Origin: Limisphaerales bacterium
GTDB lineage: Bacteria; Verrucomicrobiota; Verrucomicrobiia; Limisphaerales; UBA1100
Direction: 5' to 3'
DNA: 64,000 nucleotides
Assembly: GCA_014382585.1 (NCBI GenBank)
Contig: JACNJL010000028.1
Location: 1-64,000, forward strand
Each line of letters begins with the position of its first letter. Position 1 is the stretch's first letter. A model generated the notes under the pieces. The model was not told the origin of the DNA. It saw nothing but the letters and a program-made list of their open reading frames with translations, and searched no databases. Both the position numbers and the translations under genes were made by a program. Shown here piece by piece: positions 54,630 through 63,465 of the stretch.

Positions 54630-54695
54630 GAGCGGTTTGCAGTGAGCGGTGAGCAGTTTTTGGGCGCACTGCTAACAGCTCACCGCTTACTGCTC
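54630..54695. repeat. Inverted heptanucleotide repeat hairpin between uvrC and gmhA-like gene
   Basis: Four exact heptamers GAGCGGT, TTGCAGT, GAGCGGT and GAGCAGT run from 54630 to 54657. The opposite arm carries the heptamers ACTGCTA, ACAGCTC, ACCGCTT and ACTGCTC (54668-54695). GCAGTGAGCGGTGAGC (54639-54654) pairs with 54678-54693 with one mismatch. It lies in the 82 bp gap between the uvrC start and the stop of the next gene on the minus strand. Confidence 0.7.
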
Positions 54696-54702
54696 ACCTC
54701 AT

Positions 54703-55272
54703 TCACTCCGCCCACTCAGGGTTTTCTATGAAAGCGTAGCAAATCATATGGGCTATGCCCATTTGGCAATCCTCGGCGCGGCCGTAGTGAGTTTCATCGA
54801 TGACGATGCAATTATCGGCGAGGTCGGCAAGCTTGCCGCGTTTGCCACCGATGAGGGCGATGATATTCAGGCCCTTTTCCTTTGCCCACTCGCAGGCGGC
54901 AATGAGATTGGGGGAGTTGCCGCTCACGCTCATCGTCAGCACCACATCGCCTGCCTCGGCGTAATTTTCGAGTTGGCGGCGGTAAATGTCGTCATATCTG
55001 TAATCGTTGCCAATGGCGGTCATCCAACTCACGTTGTCATTAAGACTAAAAACTTTAAACCGTTTGCCTACGGCATCCGACGAGCCCTTGCCAAGGTCGG
55101 TGGCAAAGTGCGAGCAGTTCGATGCACTGCCGCCGTTGCCGAACACAAAAATCTGGCCGTCATTTTTTAGCGCCTCCTTCACTGTCTCGATGGCGGCGGC
55201 CACTTGGTCCACGGGGATGGTGTCGAGCGCCTTTCGCTCGGCGGCGATGTAATCAGAAATCCACTCCTTCAT
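54703..55272 (-). CDS. GmhA-type SIS-domain phosphosugar isomerase
   Basis: 189 residues from the ATG at 55270-55272; the ATG at 55290 adds six residues. The sugar-isomerase fold has FVFGNGGSASNCSHFATDL (about residue 42-60), LTMSVSGNSPNLIAACEWAK and EDCQMGIAHMICY. This is the phosphoheptose isomerase (GmhA) branch of SIS proteins, which makes heptose 7-phosphate for lipopolysaccharide. Whether the substrate is sedoheptulose 7-phosphate is not proven here. Confidence 0.85.
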   Translation of the reverse strand: MKEWISDYIAAERKALDTIPVDQVAAAIETVKEALKNDGQIFVFGNGGSASNCSHFATDLGKGSSDAVGKRFKVFSLNDNVSWMTAIGNDYRYDDIYRRQLENYAEAGDVVLTMSVSGNSPNLIAACEWAKEKGLNIIALIGGKRGKLADLADNCIVIDETHYGRAEDCQMGIAHMICYAFIENPEWAE

Positions 55273-55338
55273 CGGCGAAGCGTATCCCAAATATGTCGCG
55301 GAGTCAGCCCAAAAGGGAGACAGGGATTTTACGAATTC

Positions 55339-55381
55339 GCACGGATTCTAACCATTTGTGTAAAGCCGTGAAATCCGTGTC
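55339..55381. repeat. Second copy of inverted repeat GCACGGATT...AATCCGTGTC
   Basis: GCACGGATT (55339-55347) and AATCCGTGTC (55372-55381) are inverted around a 24 nt loop. The same two arms occur at 30799-30830. The element is in the gap between the divergent gmhA-like and thrS genes. Confidence 0.6.
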
Positions 55382-55454
55382 TTAAAATGACTCAGCCGTG
55401 GTTGCCCCCAATTTTCTTTTCGCAACCCTGTTTTTACGCTACACAACGCGGCGA

Positions 55455-57245
55455 ATGGAAGGTGCTAAAAATGAGGTGCAGCGGAAAACGCTGGAGGAGC
55501 GGCGGGAGATGGATGGGCTGTCGCGCATTCGGCATTCGTGTGCGCACGTGCTGGCTACGGCGGTACTGCGGATATGGCCGGAGGCAAAACTGGATATCGG
55601 GCCGCCAACGGATGAGGGGTTTTATTACGACTTCGATTTGGAACATCGCTTCACACCCGATGATTTTGAAAAAATCGAGGCGGAAATGACGAAGGTGGTA
55701 AAGGAAAATCAGCCCTTCGAGATATCCGAGATGACACGCGACGAAGCGAAGGCGCATTACGCGAAACTGGAGCAACCGTTCAAGCTGGAGCGGATCAATG
55801 ACATTCCGGAGGACGAACAAATCACCTTTTATCGCAATGGCGAATTTTTTGATTTATGCGCCGGCCCACACGTGCCACGCACGGGAAATGTAAAAGCGTT
55901 TAAATTACTGCGACTGGCGGCGGCGTATTATCGTGGCAACGAAAAGAACCCGCAGTTGCAACGCATTTACGGCACGGCGTTTAAGAACAAAACGCAGCTC
56001 AACGAATGGCTTGAGATGCGGGAAGAAGCGGCCAAGCGCGACCACCGAAAAATTGGTCGCGAGCAGGGCTTGTTTACGCTGTCGCCGTTGGTGGGGCAAG
56101 GTTTAGTTTTGTGGATGCCCAAAGGCGGCATCGTGCGCTCGGAGTTACAAAGCTTTATGCAGGGCGAGTTAACGCAGCGCGGATACAATCCAGTGTTCAC
56201 GCCGCACATTGGCAGCATTGAGCTTTACAAAAAATCAGGGCATTTCCCGTATTACAAAGAGAGCCAGTATCCGACGATCACAGCGGACGAAAATGAGGAG
56301 TATCTCCTCAAGCCAATGAACTGCCCGCATCACATCCAAATTTTTGCGGCGCAGAAACACAGCTATCGCGAGCTCCCCATTCGCCTGGCTGAATTTGGTA
56401 CGGTGTACCGATACGAACAAAGCGGAGAACTGAGCGGCATGACGCGTGTGCGCGGGTTAACGCAAGATGACGCCCATCTTTTTTGTATGCAGGAACAGGT
56501 GGAAGCAGAGATTCGCGACACGGTCGATCTCACACTTAAAACGTTGAAGACCCTCGGCCTCGATGATTTCCGCGTGCAAGTGAGTCTGCGCGAACCGGGC
56601 AGCGACAAGTACACCGGCGACCCCGCCCACTGGGACGCCGCCGAAGCCACGCTCGCTCGCGTGGCGACGGACATGAATATCCCGCACGATACCGTGACAG
56701 GCGAAGCGGCGTTCTACGGACCGAAGCTCGATTTTATGGTGAAGGATTGCCTTGGCCGCGAATGGCAACTCGGCACGGTGCAGCTCGATTACAATTTGCC
56801 CGAGCGATTTGGTCTCGAATACGTTGGCGCGGACAACACCGCGCATCAACCCGTGATGATTCACCGCGCTCCCTTCGGCAGCTTCGAGCGCTTTATGGGC
56901 ATTCTCATCGAGCACTTTGCCGGCAACTTTCCACTGTGGCTCGCGCCCGAGCAAGTGCGCGTGCTGCCGATTACCGAACACCAAAATGAGTACGCCGGGC
57001 AAATTCTCGACCGACTCAAAAATGCCGGCATCCGTTGCGGCGCAGATTTTTCCGGCAACAAAGTCGGCGGCAAAATCCGCGATGCCGAGATGAACAAAGT
57101 CCACACGATGCTTATCCTCGGCAAAAAAGAGCAGGAAACCGCCAGCGTCGCCCTCCGGGTCCACGGCCAAGGCGACCAGGGCGTGAAACCGATTGAAGCC
57201 GCATTAACGGACATTCAAGCTGCGATTTCCTCCAGAAGCCTGTAA
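55455..57245 (+). CDS. thrS: Threonyl-tRNA synthetase without TGS domain
   Basis: 596 residues from the ATG at 55455 (a GTG at 55398 is possible but adds poor sequence). It starts right at the N2 editing-domain region (RIRHSCAHVLATAVLRIW), so the usual N-terminal TGS domain is missing. The zinc site C in MNCPHHIQIF, the catalytic core FGTVYRYEQSGELSGMTRVRGL, and the C-terminal anticodon-binding domain (VRVLPITEHQNEYA) are present. It charges tRNA-Thr. The next gene on the same strand is rpmB. Confidence 0.95.
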   Translation: MEGAKNEVQRKTLEERREMDGLSRIRHSCAHVLATAVLRIWPEAKLDIGPPTDEGFYYDFDLEHRFTPDDFEKIEAEMTKVVKENQPFEISEMTRDEAKAHYAKLEQPFKLERINDIPEDEQITFYRNGEFFDLCAGPHVPRTGNVKAFKLLRLAAAYYRGNEKNPQLQRIYGTAFKNKTQLNEWLEMREEAAKRDHRKIGREQGLFTLSPLVGQGLVLWMPKGGIVRSELQSFMQGELTQRGYNPVFTPHIGSIELYKKSGHFPYYKESQYPTITADENEEYLLKPMNCPHHIQIFAAQKHSYRELPIRLAEFGTVYRYEQSGELSGMTRVRGLTQDDAHLFCMQEQVEAEIRDTVDLTLKTLKTLGLDDFRVQVSLREPGSDKYTGDPAHWDAAEATLARVATDMNIPHDTVTGEAAFYGPKLDFMVKDCLGREWQLGTVQLDYNLPERFGLEYVGADNTAHQPVMIHRAPFGSFERFMGILIEHFAGNFPLWLAPEQVRVLPITEHQNEYAGQILDRLKNAGIRCGADFSGNKVGGKIRDAEMNKVHTMLILGKKEQETASVALRVHGQGDQGVKPIEAALTDIQAAISSRSL

Positions 57246-57324
57246 ATTGACGCAAATAGGGCTTGCCAGTTCGGCTTGGGCTGGTATTCTCCGCGCCCCA
57301 AACAGAAAATTGAGGGAGAACATT

Positions 57325-57591
57325 ATGGCTAGAGTTTGTAAAATCACCGGAAAACGCCCACACGTCGGCGGCACTATTTCCCGCAGCGGTAAGGCGAAAA
57401 AAGAAGGCGGCATTGGCCGTCACGTCACCAAGGTTAATAAGCGCCGGTTCATCCCCAACATTCAGCGCGTGAAAATCATCACTGAGAATGGCACGGTAAA
57501 ATACGTCCGCGTGGCCGCCAGTGCTATCAAGAAAGGCCTCATCACCAAGGCGCCCAAGCGCAACTGGAAGAAGCCTGAAGAAAAGGCTTAA
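57325..57591 (+). CDS. rpmB: 50S ribosomal protein L28
   Basis: 88 residues from the ATG at 57325 with a GAGGGAG ribosome-binding site 7 bp upstream. MARVCKITGKRPHVGGTISRSG is the L28 N-terminus, with the Lys/Arg-rich middle HVTKVNKRRFIPNIQRV. Length is a little above the usual 62-80. A terminator follows 22 bp downstream. Confidence 0.95.
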   Translation: MARVCKITGKRPHVGGTISRSGKAKKEGGIGRHVTKVNKRRFIPNIQRVKIITENGTVKYVRVAASAIKKGLITKAPKRNWKKPEEKA

Positions 57592-57612
57592 ACGCACATC
57601 TAATGCATTTCC

Positions 57613-57641
57613 AACGCGACTGGACATAGCCGCGTTTTTTT
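57613..57641 (+). terminator. Rho-independent terminator after rpmB
   Basis: AACGCG (57613-57618) pairs with CGCGTT (57631-57636), around a 12 nt loop, with seven T residues from 57635. It lies 21 bp after the rpmB stop and before the convergent smpB. Confidence 0.75.
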
Positions 57642-57653
57642 GTGCCTGAAATT

Positions 57654-58130
57654 TTAACGCCCCTTCACCGAATGCATCATCACTCGCCGAAGATTGCGAT
57701 CGCTTTCGCGTTTTTTGATGGTTTCGCGTTTGTCGGTCTTGCGTTTACCTTGGCCAATGCCAAGCAGGACTTTTACCAACCCCTCTTTCCAGTATAATTT
57801 AAGCGGCAAAATGGACAGCCCTTTGGCTTGGGTCAATCCCTGCAAACGATCAATTTCCCGACGGTGCAGCAAAAGACGGCGCGAAGCTGTTGGCTCGTGA
57901 TTGTGCCGGTTGCCGTGGGTGTATTCGTCGATGTGGCAATTCATCAGCCAAAGCTGGCCATTGTTATCCACTCGAGCGAAGGCTTCGCGAATTTGCCCCT
58001 TGCCGGCGCGAAGTGATTTCACCTCGGTACCCCGCAGCACCAATCCCGCCTCGAGCGTTTCGGTGATTTCATAATCCCGTCGCGCCTTGGAGTTAGTGAT
58101 GATATCCATACTGGCTTTTTTCGCAGGCAT
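57654..58130 (-). CDS. smpB: SsrA-binding protein SmpB
   Basis: 158 residues from the ATG at 58128-58130 (MPAKKASMDIITNSKARRDY). An ATG seven codons later (58109) is the alternative. LEAGLVLRGTEVKSLRAGKGQI is the SmpB core, and the basic C-terminal tail (KRKTDKRETIKKRESDRNLRR) is the part that enters the ribosome. It delivers tmRNA in trans-translation. The preceding minus-strand stem and T-run end exactly at this ATG, so the promoter must lie very near or read through. Confidence 0.93.
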   Translation of the reverse strand: MPAKKASMDIITNSKARRDYEITETLEAGLVLRGTEVKSLRAGKGQIREAFARVDNNGQLWLMNCHIDEYTHGNRHNHEPTASRRLLLHRREIDRLQGLTQAKGLSILPLKLYWKEGLVKVLLGIGQGKRKTDKRETIKKRESDRNLRRVMMHSVKGR

Positions 58131-58154
58131 AAAAAAGGCCGGAATAAATCCGGC
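58131..58154 (-). terminator. Terminator of rpoZ abutting the smpB start codon
   Basis: Read on the minus strand, GCCGGA (58154-58149) and TCCGGC (58143-58138) form a 6 bp stem around TTTAT, followed by C and a run of six T residues (58136-58131). The next bases are the smpB ATG at 58130. Confidence 0.7.
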
Positions 58155-58175
58155 AAACAAAATCTGGAGCGCCGG

Positions 58176-58418
58176 TTATTTGCGACGCTTCTTGGCTTTC
58201 TTGACCTCAGAAGCCATCTCTTCATCGAGGATGGAGTATTCCATTTTTTTCTCCACCAACTCCGTCAGCGCCATATCCGCCGAGCCCAGCATCGGGGCAT
58301 CAATCAACGGTCGGCTTGAGCCGGAGTTGAGCTGGCGCACGCGCGCGGACACAAGATTGATGAGGATGTTCGGGTTCCCCACTAAAGTCACCGCTTCGTT
58401 GCAAAGTTCTGTATTCAT
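58176..58418 (-). CDS. rpoZ: RNA polymerase omega subunit
   Basis: 80 residues from the ATG at 58416-58418. The pattern VGNPNILINLVSARVRQLNSG, then DMALTELVEKKMEY, is the RpoZ core (Rpb6-like, binding the beta' subunit), followed by a basic C-terminus (VKKAKKRRK). A longer frame upstream overlaps the divergent prenyltransferase and lacks family similarity. A terminator lies just downstream. Confidence 0.85.
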   Translation of the reverse strand: MNTELCNEAVTLVGNPNILINLVSARVRQLNSGSSRPLIDAPMLGSADMALTELVEKKMEYSILDEEMASEVKKAKKRRK

Positions 58419-58508
58419 TAAAGGGGCTGGAAAATACAGGCTCCAGCAGAAGGTGCAAGCAGAAAATCGAGCATTGCCGCAGCCGCGCCCAGGCATTAAA
58501 ACCCTCGC

Positions 58509-59408
58509 GTGCCTGAAAACCGCGCTTTTAACCTCAAAAATTACGCCCGACAACGGGCTAAACAAGTCGACCGCGCACTCGGCCAACACCTCCCCACCGC
58601 CCGCACCAAGCCCGCCACGCTCCATCAGGCCATGCGATACAGCCTATTTGCCGGCGGCAAACGCATTCGCCCCATCCTGACCCTTGCTGCCGCCGAGGCA
58701 TGCGGCGGGAGTGTCGGTGACGCGATGCCTCTGGCGTGTGCCATGGAATGCATCCACACTTACTCACTCATCCACGATGATTTGCCTTCGATGGACAACG
58801 ACGATTTCCGCCGTGGGCGCCCCACCAGCCATAAGGTTTACGGCGAGGGCATTGCTGTGCTAGCGGGTGACGCGCTACTCACTCAGGCTTTTGAAATTGC
58901 TGGCAAAGCCCGTGGCTGGCCACGCTATTCTCACGCCGCTCTCATCGCGGAGATCACCCATACCGCCGGATCGCTCCAGCTCATTGCTGGGCAGGTCGCC
59001 GATCTAGAAGGCGAGGGCAAAAAACTCTCCCTCCCTCAGTTGCGCTACATCCACGAACGCAAAACCAGCGCACTGCTCACCTGCTCCGTCCGTCTCGGCG
59101 GAATGAGCGCCAACTGCCGCCCCGCCCAACTCAAGGCACTTTCGGATTTCGGGTACCATATCGGCCTTGCCTTCCAAGTCATCGACGACATTCTCGACTG
59201 CACCCAAACCACCGAGCAACTCGGCAAAACCGCCGGCAAAGACGCCGCCACCGCCAAGGCCACCTACCCCGCCATCGTGGGTCTGGAGAAATCCAAAAAA
59301 ATCGCCAGCCAACTCACCGCCAAGGCCTTTGCCGCACTCAAGCCGTTCAATGGCAAAGCCACCGCATTGGAAGCCATTGCGGAATATCTGCTGAAGCGGG
59401 ACACTTAA
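58509..59408 (+). CDS. Polyprenyl (farnesyl/geranylgeranyl) diphosphate synthase
   Basis: 299 residues, GTG start at 58509. The two aspartate-rich motifs are SLIHDDLPSMDNDD (about residue 82-95) and QVIDDILDCTQ (about 222-232). FAGGKRIRPILTLAAAEA and GKTAGKDAATAKATYP are family landmarks. An IspA-type enzyme making C15-C20 isoprenoid diphosphates; chain length is not read from sequence. It overlaps purB by 4 bp at their ends. Confidence 0.9.
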   Translation: MPENRAFNLKNYARQRAKQVDRALGQHLPTARTKPATLHQAMRYSLFAGGKRIRPILTLAAAEACGGSVGDAMPLACAMECIHTYSLIHDDLPSMDNDDFRRGRPTSHKVYGEGIAVLAGDALLTQAFEIAGKARGWPRYSHAALIAEITHTAGSLQLIAGQVADLEGEGKKLSLPQLRYIHERKTSALLTCSVRLGGMSANCRPAQLKALSDFGYHIGLAFQVIDDILDCTQTTEQLGKTAGKDAATAKATYPAIVGLEKSKKIASQLTAKAFAALKPFNGKATALEAIAEYLLKRDT

Positions 59409-60739
59409 AGCCCCAGTTTTTTGAAGCGCGCGTTAATGTGTTTTTGGTGGAATTCCACCGAACACAATTTTTCCAGCTCGCCGGTTTTGAAATGTTTGGC
59501 CACGTTGGGGTCGGCCATCAATTGATCAAGGAAACTGGCGTCATCGCGACCGGCATGTTTTACCGCCCACGTTTCCATCGCAGCGACTTGCACCAACGAA
59601 TACGCGGCCTCGCGGGTGAGCCCTTTTCGGATGAGGGCGAGCAAGACGGTTTGGCTGTTCCACATGCCGAGGCTGAGGCCCAAATTTTTTTGCATATTTT
59701 TCGGGTACACATTCAAGCCGTCCATCATTCGTTGGAGCAGCGAGAACATATAATCAAGCAGCGTGCAGGAATCGGGGAAGATGATCCGCTCCACGCTGCT
59801 GTGGGAAATATCGCGTTCGTGCCAGAGGGCCACGTTTTCCATCGCAGCCAACGCATTGCCGCGCAACACGCGGGAAAGCCCGCTAAGACGCTCCCACGTG
59901 ATGGGGTTGCGCTTATGCGGCATCGCACTACTGCCTTTTTGACCTTTGGTAAATGGCTCTTCAGCCTCCAACACTTCGGTGCGCTGCAAATGGCGGAACT
60001 CCACCGCCCAACGCTCGATGCTCGCGCCAACTACAGCGATGGCGCTCATAAACTCAGCGTGGTTATCGCGTTGCACCACTTGTGTGGCAAGCGGGGCAAC
60101 TTTGAGGCCGAGTTTTTTGCAGACATAATTTTCAATGCGCGGCGGCAAATGTGCGTTGGTGCCCACAGCACCGGAGAGTTTGCCGATGGCGGCCACTTCT
60201 TTACAGCGCTCTAGTCGCTGCAGCGCGCGGCCAAACTCATCGTACATCAACGCCATCTTCAACCCAAACGTGGTGGGCTCAGCTTGAATGCCGTGGCTCC
60301 GGCCAATGCAAACAGTAAACTTATGTTTGCGCGCCTGTTTGGCAATGGACTTGCGGACTTGCTTCACATCGGCAATGAGAATCTCTGTGCTTTGCTTCAT
60401 TTGCGCGGCGAAGGCGGTGTCGACGATGTCGCTGGAGGTCAGCCCAAAATGCAGCCATCGACTGGCCTTATGATTGATCTTTTCGGCCACCGCGGTGGTG
60501 AAACCAATGACATCGTGATTGAGCGTGCGCTCGAGTTTCTTTTGGCGCCGGACAAGCGCCGGCAGATTGGCGAAACATTTTTCTGCCCCCACCCTCATCT
60601 TCGCGAAGTCGGCTTTGGGCACGACTCCCTCTTTTACAAGAGCTTCGCTGGCATGCATCTCGATCTGCAGCCAGAGGTTAAGCTTGTTTTCGTCAGTCCA
60701 AATTGCCCGCATTTCGGGCTGTGAATAGCGCGGTATCAT
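59405..60739 (-). CDS. purB: Adenylosuccinate lyase
   Basis: 444 residues. The fumarase-superfamily signature is KGSSAMPHKRNPITWE (about residue 271-286), FGLTSSDIVDTA and VCIGRSHGIQAEPTTFG give the substrate-site residues, and the start MIPRYSQPEMRAIWTDENKL is the PurB N-terminus. It catalyses two steps of purine synthesis. It is convergent with the prenyl synthase and their stop codons overlap. Confidence 0.96.
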   Translation of the reverse strand: MIPRYSQPEMRAIWTDENKLNLWLQIEMHASEALVKEGVVPKADFAKMRVGAEKCFANLPALVRRQKKLERTLNHDVIGFTTAVAEKINHKASRWLHFGLTSSDIVDTAFAAQMKQSTEILIADVKQVRKSIAKQARKHKFTVCIGRSHGIQAEPTTFGLKMALMYDEFGRALQRLERCKEVAAIGKLSGAVGTNAHLPPRIENYVCKKLGLKVAPLATQVVQRDNHAEFMSAIAVVGASIERWAVEFRHLQRTEVLEAEEPFTKGQKGSSAMPHKRNPITWERLSGLSRVLRGNALAAMENVALWHERDISHSSVERIIFPDSCTLLDYMFSLLQRMMDGLNVYPKNMQKNLGLSLGMWNSQTVLLALIRKGLTREAAYSLVQVAAMETWAVKHAGRDDASFLDQLMADPNVAKHFKTGELEKLCSVEFHQKHINARFKKLGL

Positions 60740-60788
60740 CTGCAGGGAGAATAAAGCAGGAAGATAAAGCGCGTCGAGCGCAAGTCAT

Positions 60789-61688
60789 TCACGGTTGCCT
60801 TTTTGCGGCTTTGGCAAGTGCATCCCGCTCCTTGTCGGTGAGGCTGTCCATTCCCTTTGCAGAAATCTTGTCAAGAATGGAGTCGATATCTTCCTCAACA
60901 AATTCAACTTTTTGCACCTTGCGTTTGGAAGTACGACGTGGGTAAGCCCGTGCGCCGCCGTCAATGGTCACCACTTTGCGTTCCTGCCAGCGTTCGCGTA
61001 ACCGTTGCCACCACGGCTCCGCCCCAGCCAAAGTACCACCCTGAACAAATGCCAAAATGAAAAGCACACCCCCAAGCAGTCCGCCCAAGTGCGCCCCATG
61101 CGCCACGAGCGGGCCTTGGCCGCCCAGAATTTTCCGTTGCGTCAGGACACCCAACACACCGATCACCGCCAATGCGATGAGCAGATATTTTGCACGAATG
61201 CGCACGGGGATGATGAACATCAAAAGAATAGTCATCTCACGATTCCACTGCAAAACCGCAAAAGCCGCGATCAACCCGAAGACGCCCGCGGACGCACCCA
61301 CCACACCGCTGGCGGGATTGATTTCGCCCCAAGCCAAACCGCATTGCACCAAGCCCCCAATAATGCCCGAAAGGAGATACATCAAGAGCATGCGGTTTTT
61401 TCCTAATGCTTCTTCGATAGGTTTGCCAATCATCCAAATCATCAGACAGTTGATGATGATGTGAAATAGATCGCCATGCAAAAACTGAAACGTGAACAAT
61501 TGGTAAACGTGGCCCTGTTTCAGCAACTCCGGAACCAAAGCCAAGTTTGAATAAAACCCTTCTACCGTAAACTGCAAAATGAAGCAGAGCACGTTGGCAA
61601 TGATGAGCCATCCCCACATGGGGGTTCCATCGCGCGTGGTTTCCGGTTGCCAATCCGGTTCGCGCATATATGGCCGGTCATCAAGCAT
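60789..61688 (-). CDS. Rhomboid-family intramembrane serine protease
   Basis: 299 residues, six hydrophobic helices (about 22-225). The catalytic Ser is in GVVGASAGVFGLIAAF, the catalytic His is in VAHGAHLGGLLGG, and HGDLFHIIINCLMIW carries the conserved rhomboid His/Asn. The C-terminal 75 residues are a charged cytosolic tail (TSKRKVQKVEFVEEDIDSIL). It would cut membrane proteins within the bilayer. It follows the M3 peptidase gene by 3 bp. Confidence 0.92.
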   Translation of the reverse strand: MLDDRPYMREPDWQPETTRDGTPMWGWLIIANVLCFILQFTVEGFYSNLALVPELLKQGHVYQLFTFQFLHGDLFHIIINCLMIWMIGKPIEEALGKNRMLLMYLLSGIIGGLVQCGLAWGEINPASGVVGASAGVFGLIAAFAVLQWNREMTILLMFIIPVRIRAKYLLIALAVIGVLGVLTQRKILGGQGPLVAHGAHLGGLLGGVLFILAFVQGGTLAGAEPWWQRLRERWQERKVVTIDGGARAYPRRTSKRKVQKVEFVEEDIDSILDKISAKGMDSLTDKERDALAKAAKRQP

Positions 61689-61691
61689 GGG

Positions 61692-63422
61692 TTACTTTAA
61701 CGCAGCCAGCTCGGTTTGCACCAGTTCTATCAGCGGCTTGAAGGCATCGGTATCAAAACTAAATGGAGCACCGGCGGCTTGGAAGAGTTCCGGCAAGGGC
61801 CGCGAGCCACCCAGTGCGAGGGCGTTTTTATAATCAGCCAGGGCTTTGGCGCGGTCGCCTTTGCTGTTTTTCCACACCCACAACGCGCCGAGCTGGGCGA
61901 TGCCGTATTCGATGTAATAAAACGGAATGAGAAAAATGTGGAGCTGCCGATGCCATAGTTTGAGGTGAGATTGCTCGTGGCCGGCCCAGTCAATGTCGCC
62001 ACCGAAGCGGGCGCGCAGCTCCATCCATTGGGCGTCGCGCTCTTCGCGCGTGTGATCGGGGTGCGTGTAAATCCAATGTTGAAACGCATCGACCGTGGCG
62101 ATCCACGGGAAGATGGTGATGATCCCCTCGAGGTGTTCGCGCCGCGCGCGTGTGGCTTCTTCTTCGCCGTAAAATTCCTCGAGATGCTCGTTGCCAATCA
62201 GTTCCATGCTCATCGAAGCGACCTCGCAAAATTCCAGCGGCGCGTGCTGGTAATGATGAATGTCCTCATCCTGAGCCGCCAGCGTGTGGAAGGCGTGGCC
62301 GGCCTCGTGGAGGAGCGTTTCCACATCGCGCTGCAGGCCCACAGCGTTCATAAAAATAAATGGCAGACGCGCCTCGGGGAGACTGCTTTGGTATCCACCG
62401 GGTGCCTTGCCTTTGCGGTTGGCAAGATCCAGCAGCTTATGGTCGCGCATCGTTTGGAAGCCACCGGCCAATTCGTCGTCGACGTGATTGAAAATATTTT
62501 TGGTGCGCGCCACCATATCGTCCACTTCAGTGAATGGCTTCAGCGGCGACCGGCCCAGCGGATCCACGCCGGTATCCCACGGGCGCAGTGTATCAAGTTG
62601 CATTTGCTCGCGGCGCTCGGCGAGCAGTTGATTGTACAACGGCATCACCAACGTCTCTACGGCTTCGTGAAACTTAAAGCAATCGTCCGGCTGATAATCA
62701 AAGCGCCCTTTGGAAAGGTGCTTGAACTCGCGGTAATCCTTGAAGCCCGCGTTGGCGGCAATCTGCACGCGCAGCGCCATCAATTTTTCAAACTGCTCAT
62801 CGCAGGCATCCGCCACTTCGAGCCGTTTGTTGGCGACTAACTCCCAAGCTTCTTGGCGCAGCGCACGATCGTTTTCCTGTAAGTACACACCCATCTGCAC
62901 CAGCGTTTTTTCTTCGCCCTGAAACTCGACGGTGAGCGCGCCCATCATTTCCTGATATTCCTGACCGAGCTTGGTTTCCTGCGTTTCCAGCGGCACATTT
63001 TCCTCGCGGAACAATTCCACGTACGACGCCCAATCGCGGTCGAGCACTTCGTAACGAGTCTCGGGCAAATTGCAACGCTGCGGATGTTCCACAAACAATT
63101 TGGACAATTGAAAAAATTTCTCCTTCATTCCCGGCTCGATGTTCTCCACAAAATCGAGGTAGCCCTTCTTGGCGTCTTCATTGGAAGTGTGGCACGTCAT
63201 CGCGATGTACCGACGTGAGCCATCTTCATCGAGGATCGCGCTCAACTCGCTGACTTCCAAAATCCACGCCTCGAGATCAGCCGCCGATTCACAACTGCCA
63301 ATGCGCTCGGCGAGTTGATCAAAAAACGGCTCGATGGTATTCCAGCTATCAAGCTTGAGATCTGTCGGCACGAATGCGCGCGGTTTGTAAGGGGCGAGTA
63401 TTCCAAACGGCAATAATTCCAT
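61692..63422 (-). CDS. M3-family oligoendopeptidase (PepF type)
   Basis: 576 residues from the ATG at 63420-63422. The zinc site is LLHEAGHAFHTLAAQ (HExxH near residue 358), with the Glu ligand in the SMSMELIGNEHL region. LLHEAGH with PLGRSPLKPFTEVDDMV before it is the M3B pattern. It would hydrolyse short peptides in the cytoplasm. Neighbours are a C39-like membrane peptidase upstream and a rhomboid downstream, all on the minus strand. Confidence 0.92.
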   Translation of the reverse strand: MELLPFGILAPYKPRAFVPTDLKLDSWNTIEPFFDQLAERIGSCESAADLEAWILEVSELSAILDEDGSRRYIAMTCHTSNEDAKKGYLDFVENIEPGMKEKFFQLSKLFVEHPQRCNLPETRYEVLDRDWASYVELFREENVPLETQETKLGQEYQEMMGALTVEFQGEEKTLVQMGVYLQENDRALRQEAWELVANKRLEVADACDEQFEKLMALRVQIAANAGFKDYREFKHLSKGRFDYQPDDCFKFHEAVETLVMPLYNQLLAERREQMQLDTLRPWDTGVDPLGRSPLKPFTEVDDMVARTKNIFNHVDDELAGGFQTMRDHKLLDLANRKGKAPGGYQSSLPEARLPFIFMNAVGLQRDVETLLHEAGHAFHTLAAQDEDIHHYQHAPLEFCEVASMSMELIGNEHLEEFYGEEEATRARREHLEGIITIFPWIATVDAFQHWIYTHPDHTREERDAQWMELRARFGGDIDWAGHEQSHLKLWHRQLHIFLIPFYYIEYGIAQLGALWVWKNSKGDRAKALADYKNALALGGSRPLPELFQAAGAPFSFDTDAFKPLIELVQTELAALK

Positions 63423-63465
63423 GCGCGGGACGATGTCAAAATGCCCGCCAGTTGCGAGCCAAAAA

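Noticed and set aside
55290-55454. T-box leader before thrS
   Set aside because: No T-box consensus (TGGN-type) or terminator is visible; only the inverted repeat.
57654-58200. tmRNA gene next to smpB
   Set aside because: No tRNA-like 3' end or tag-peptide frame is visible near smpB.
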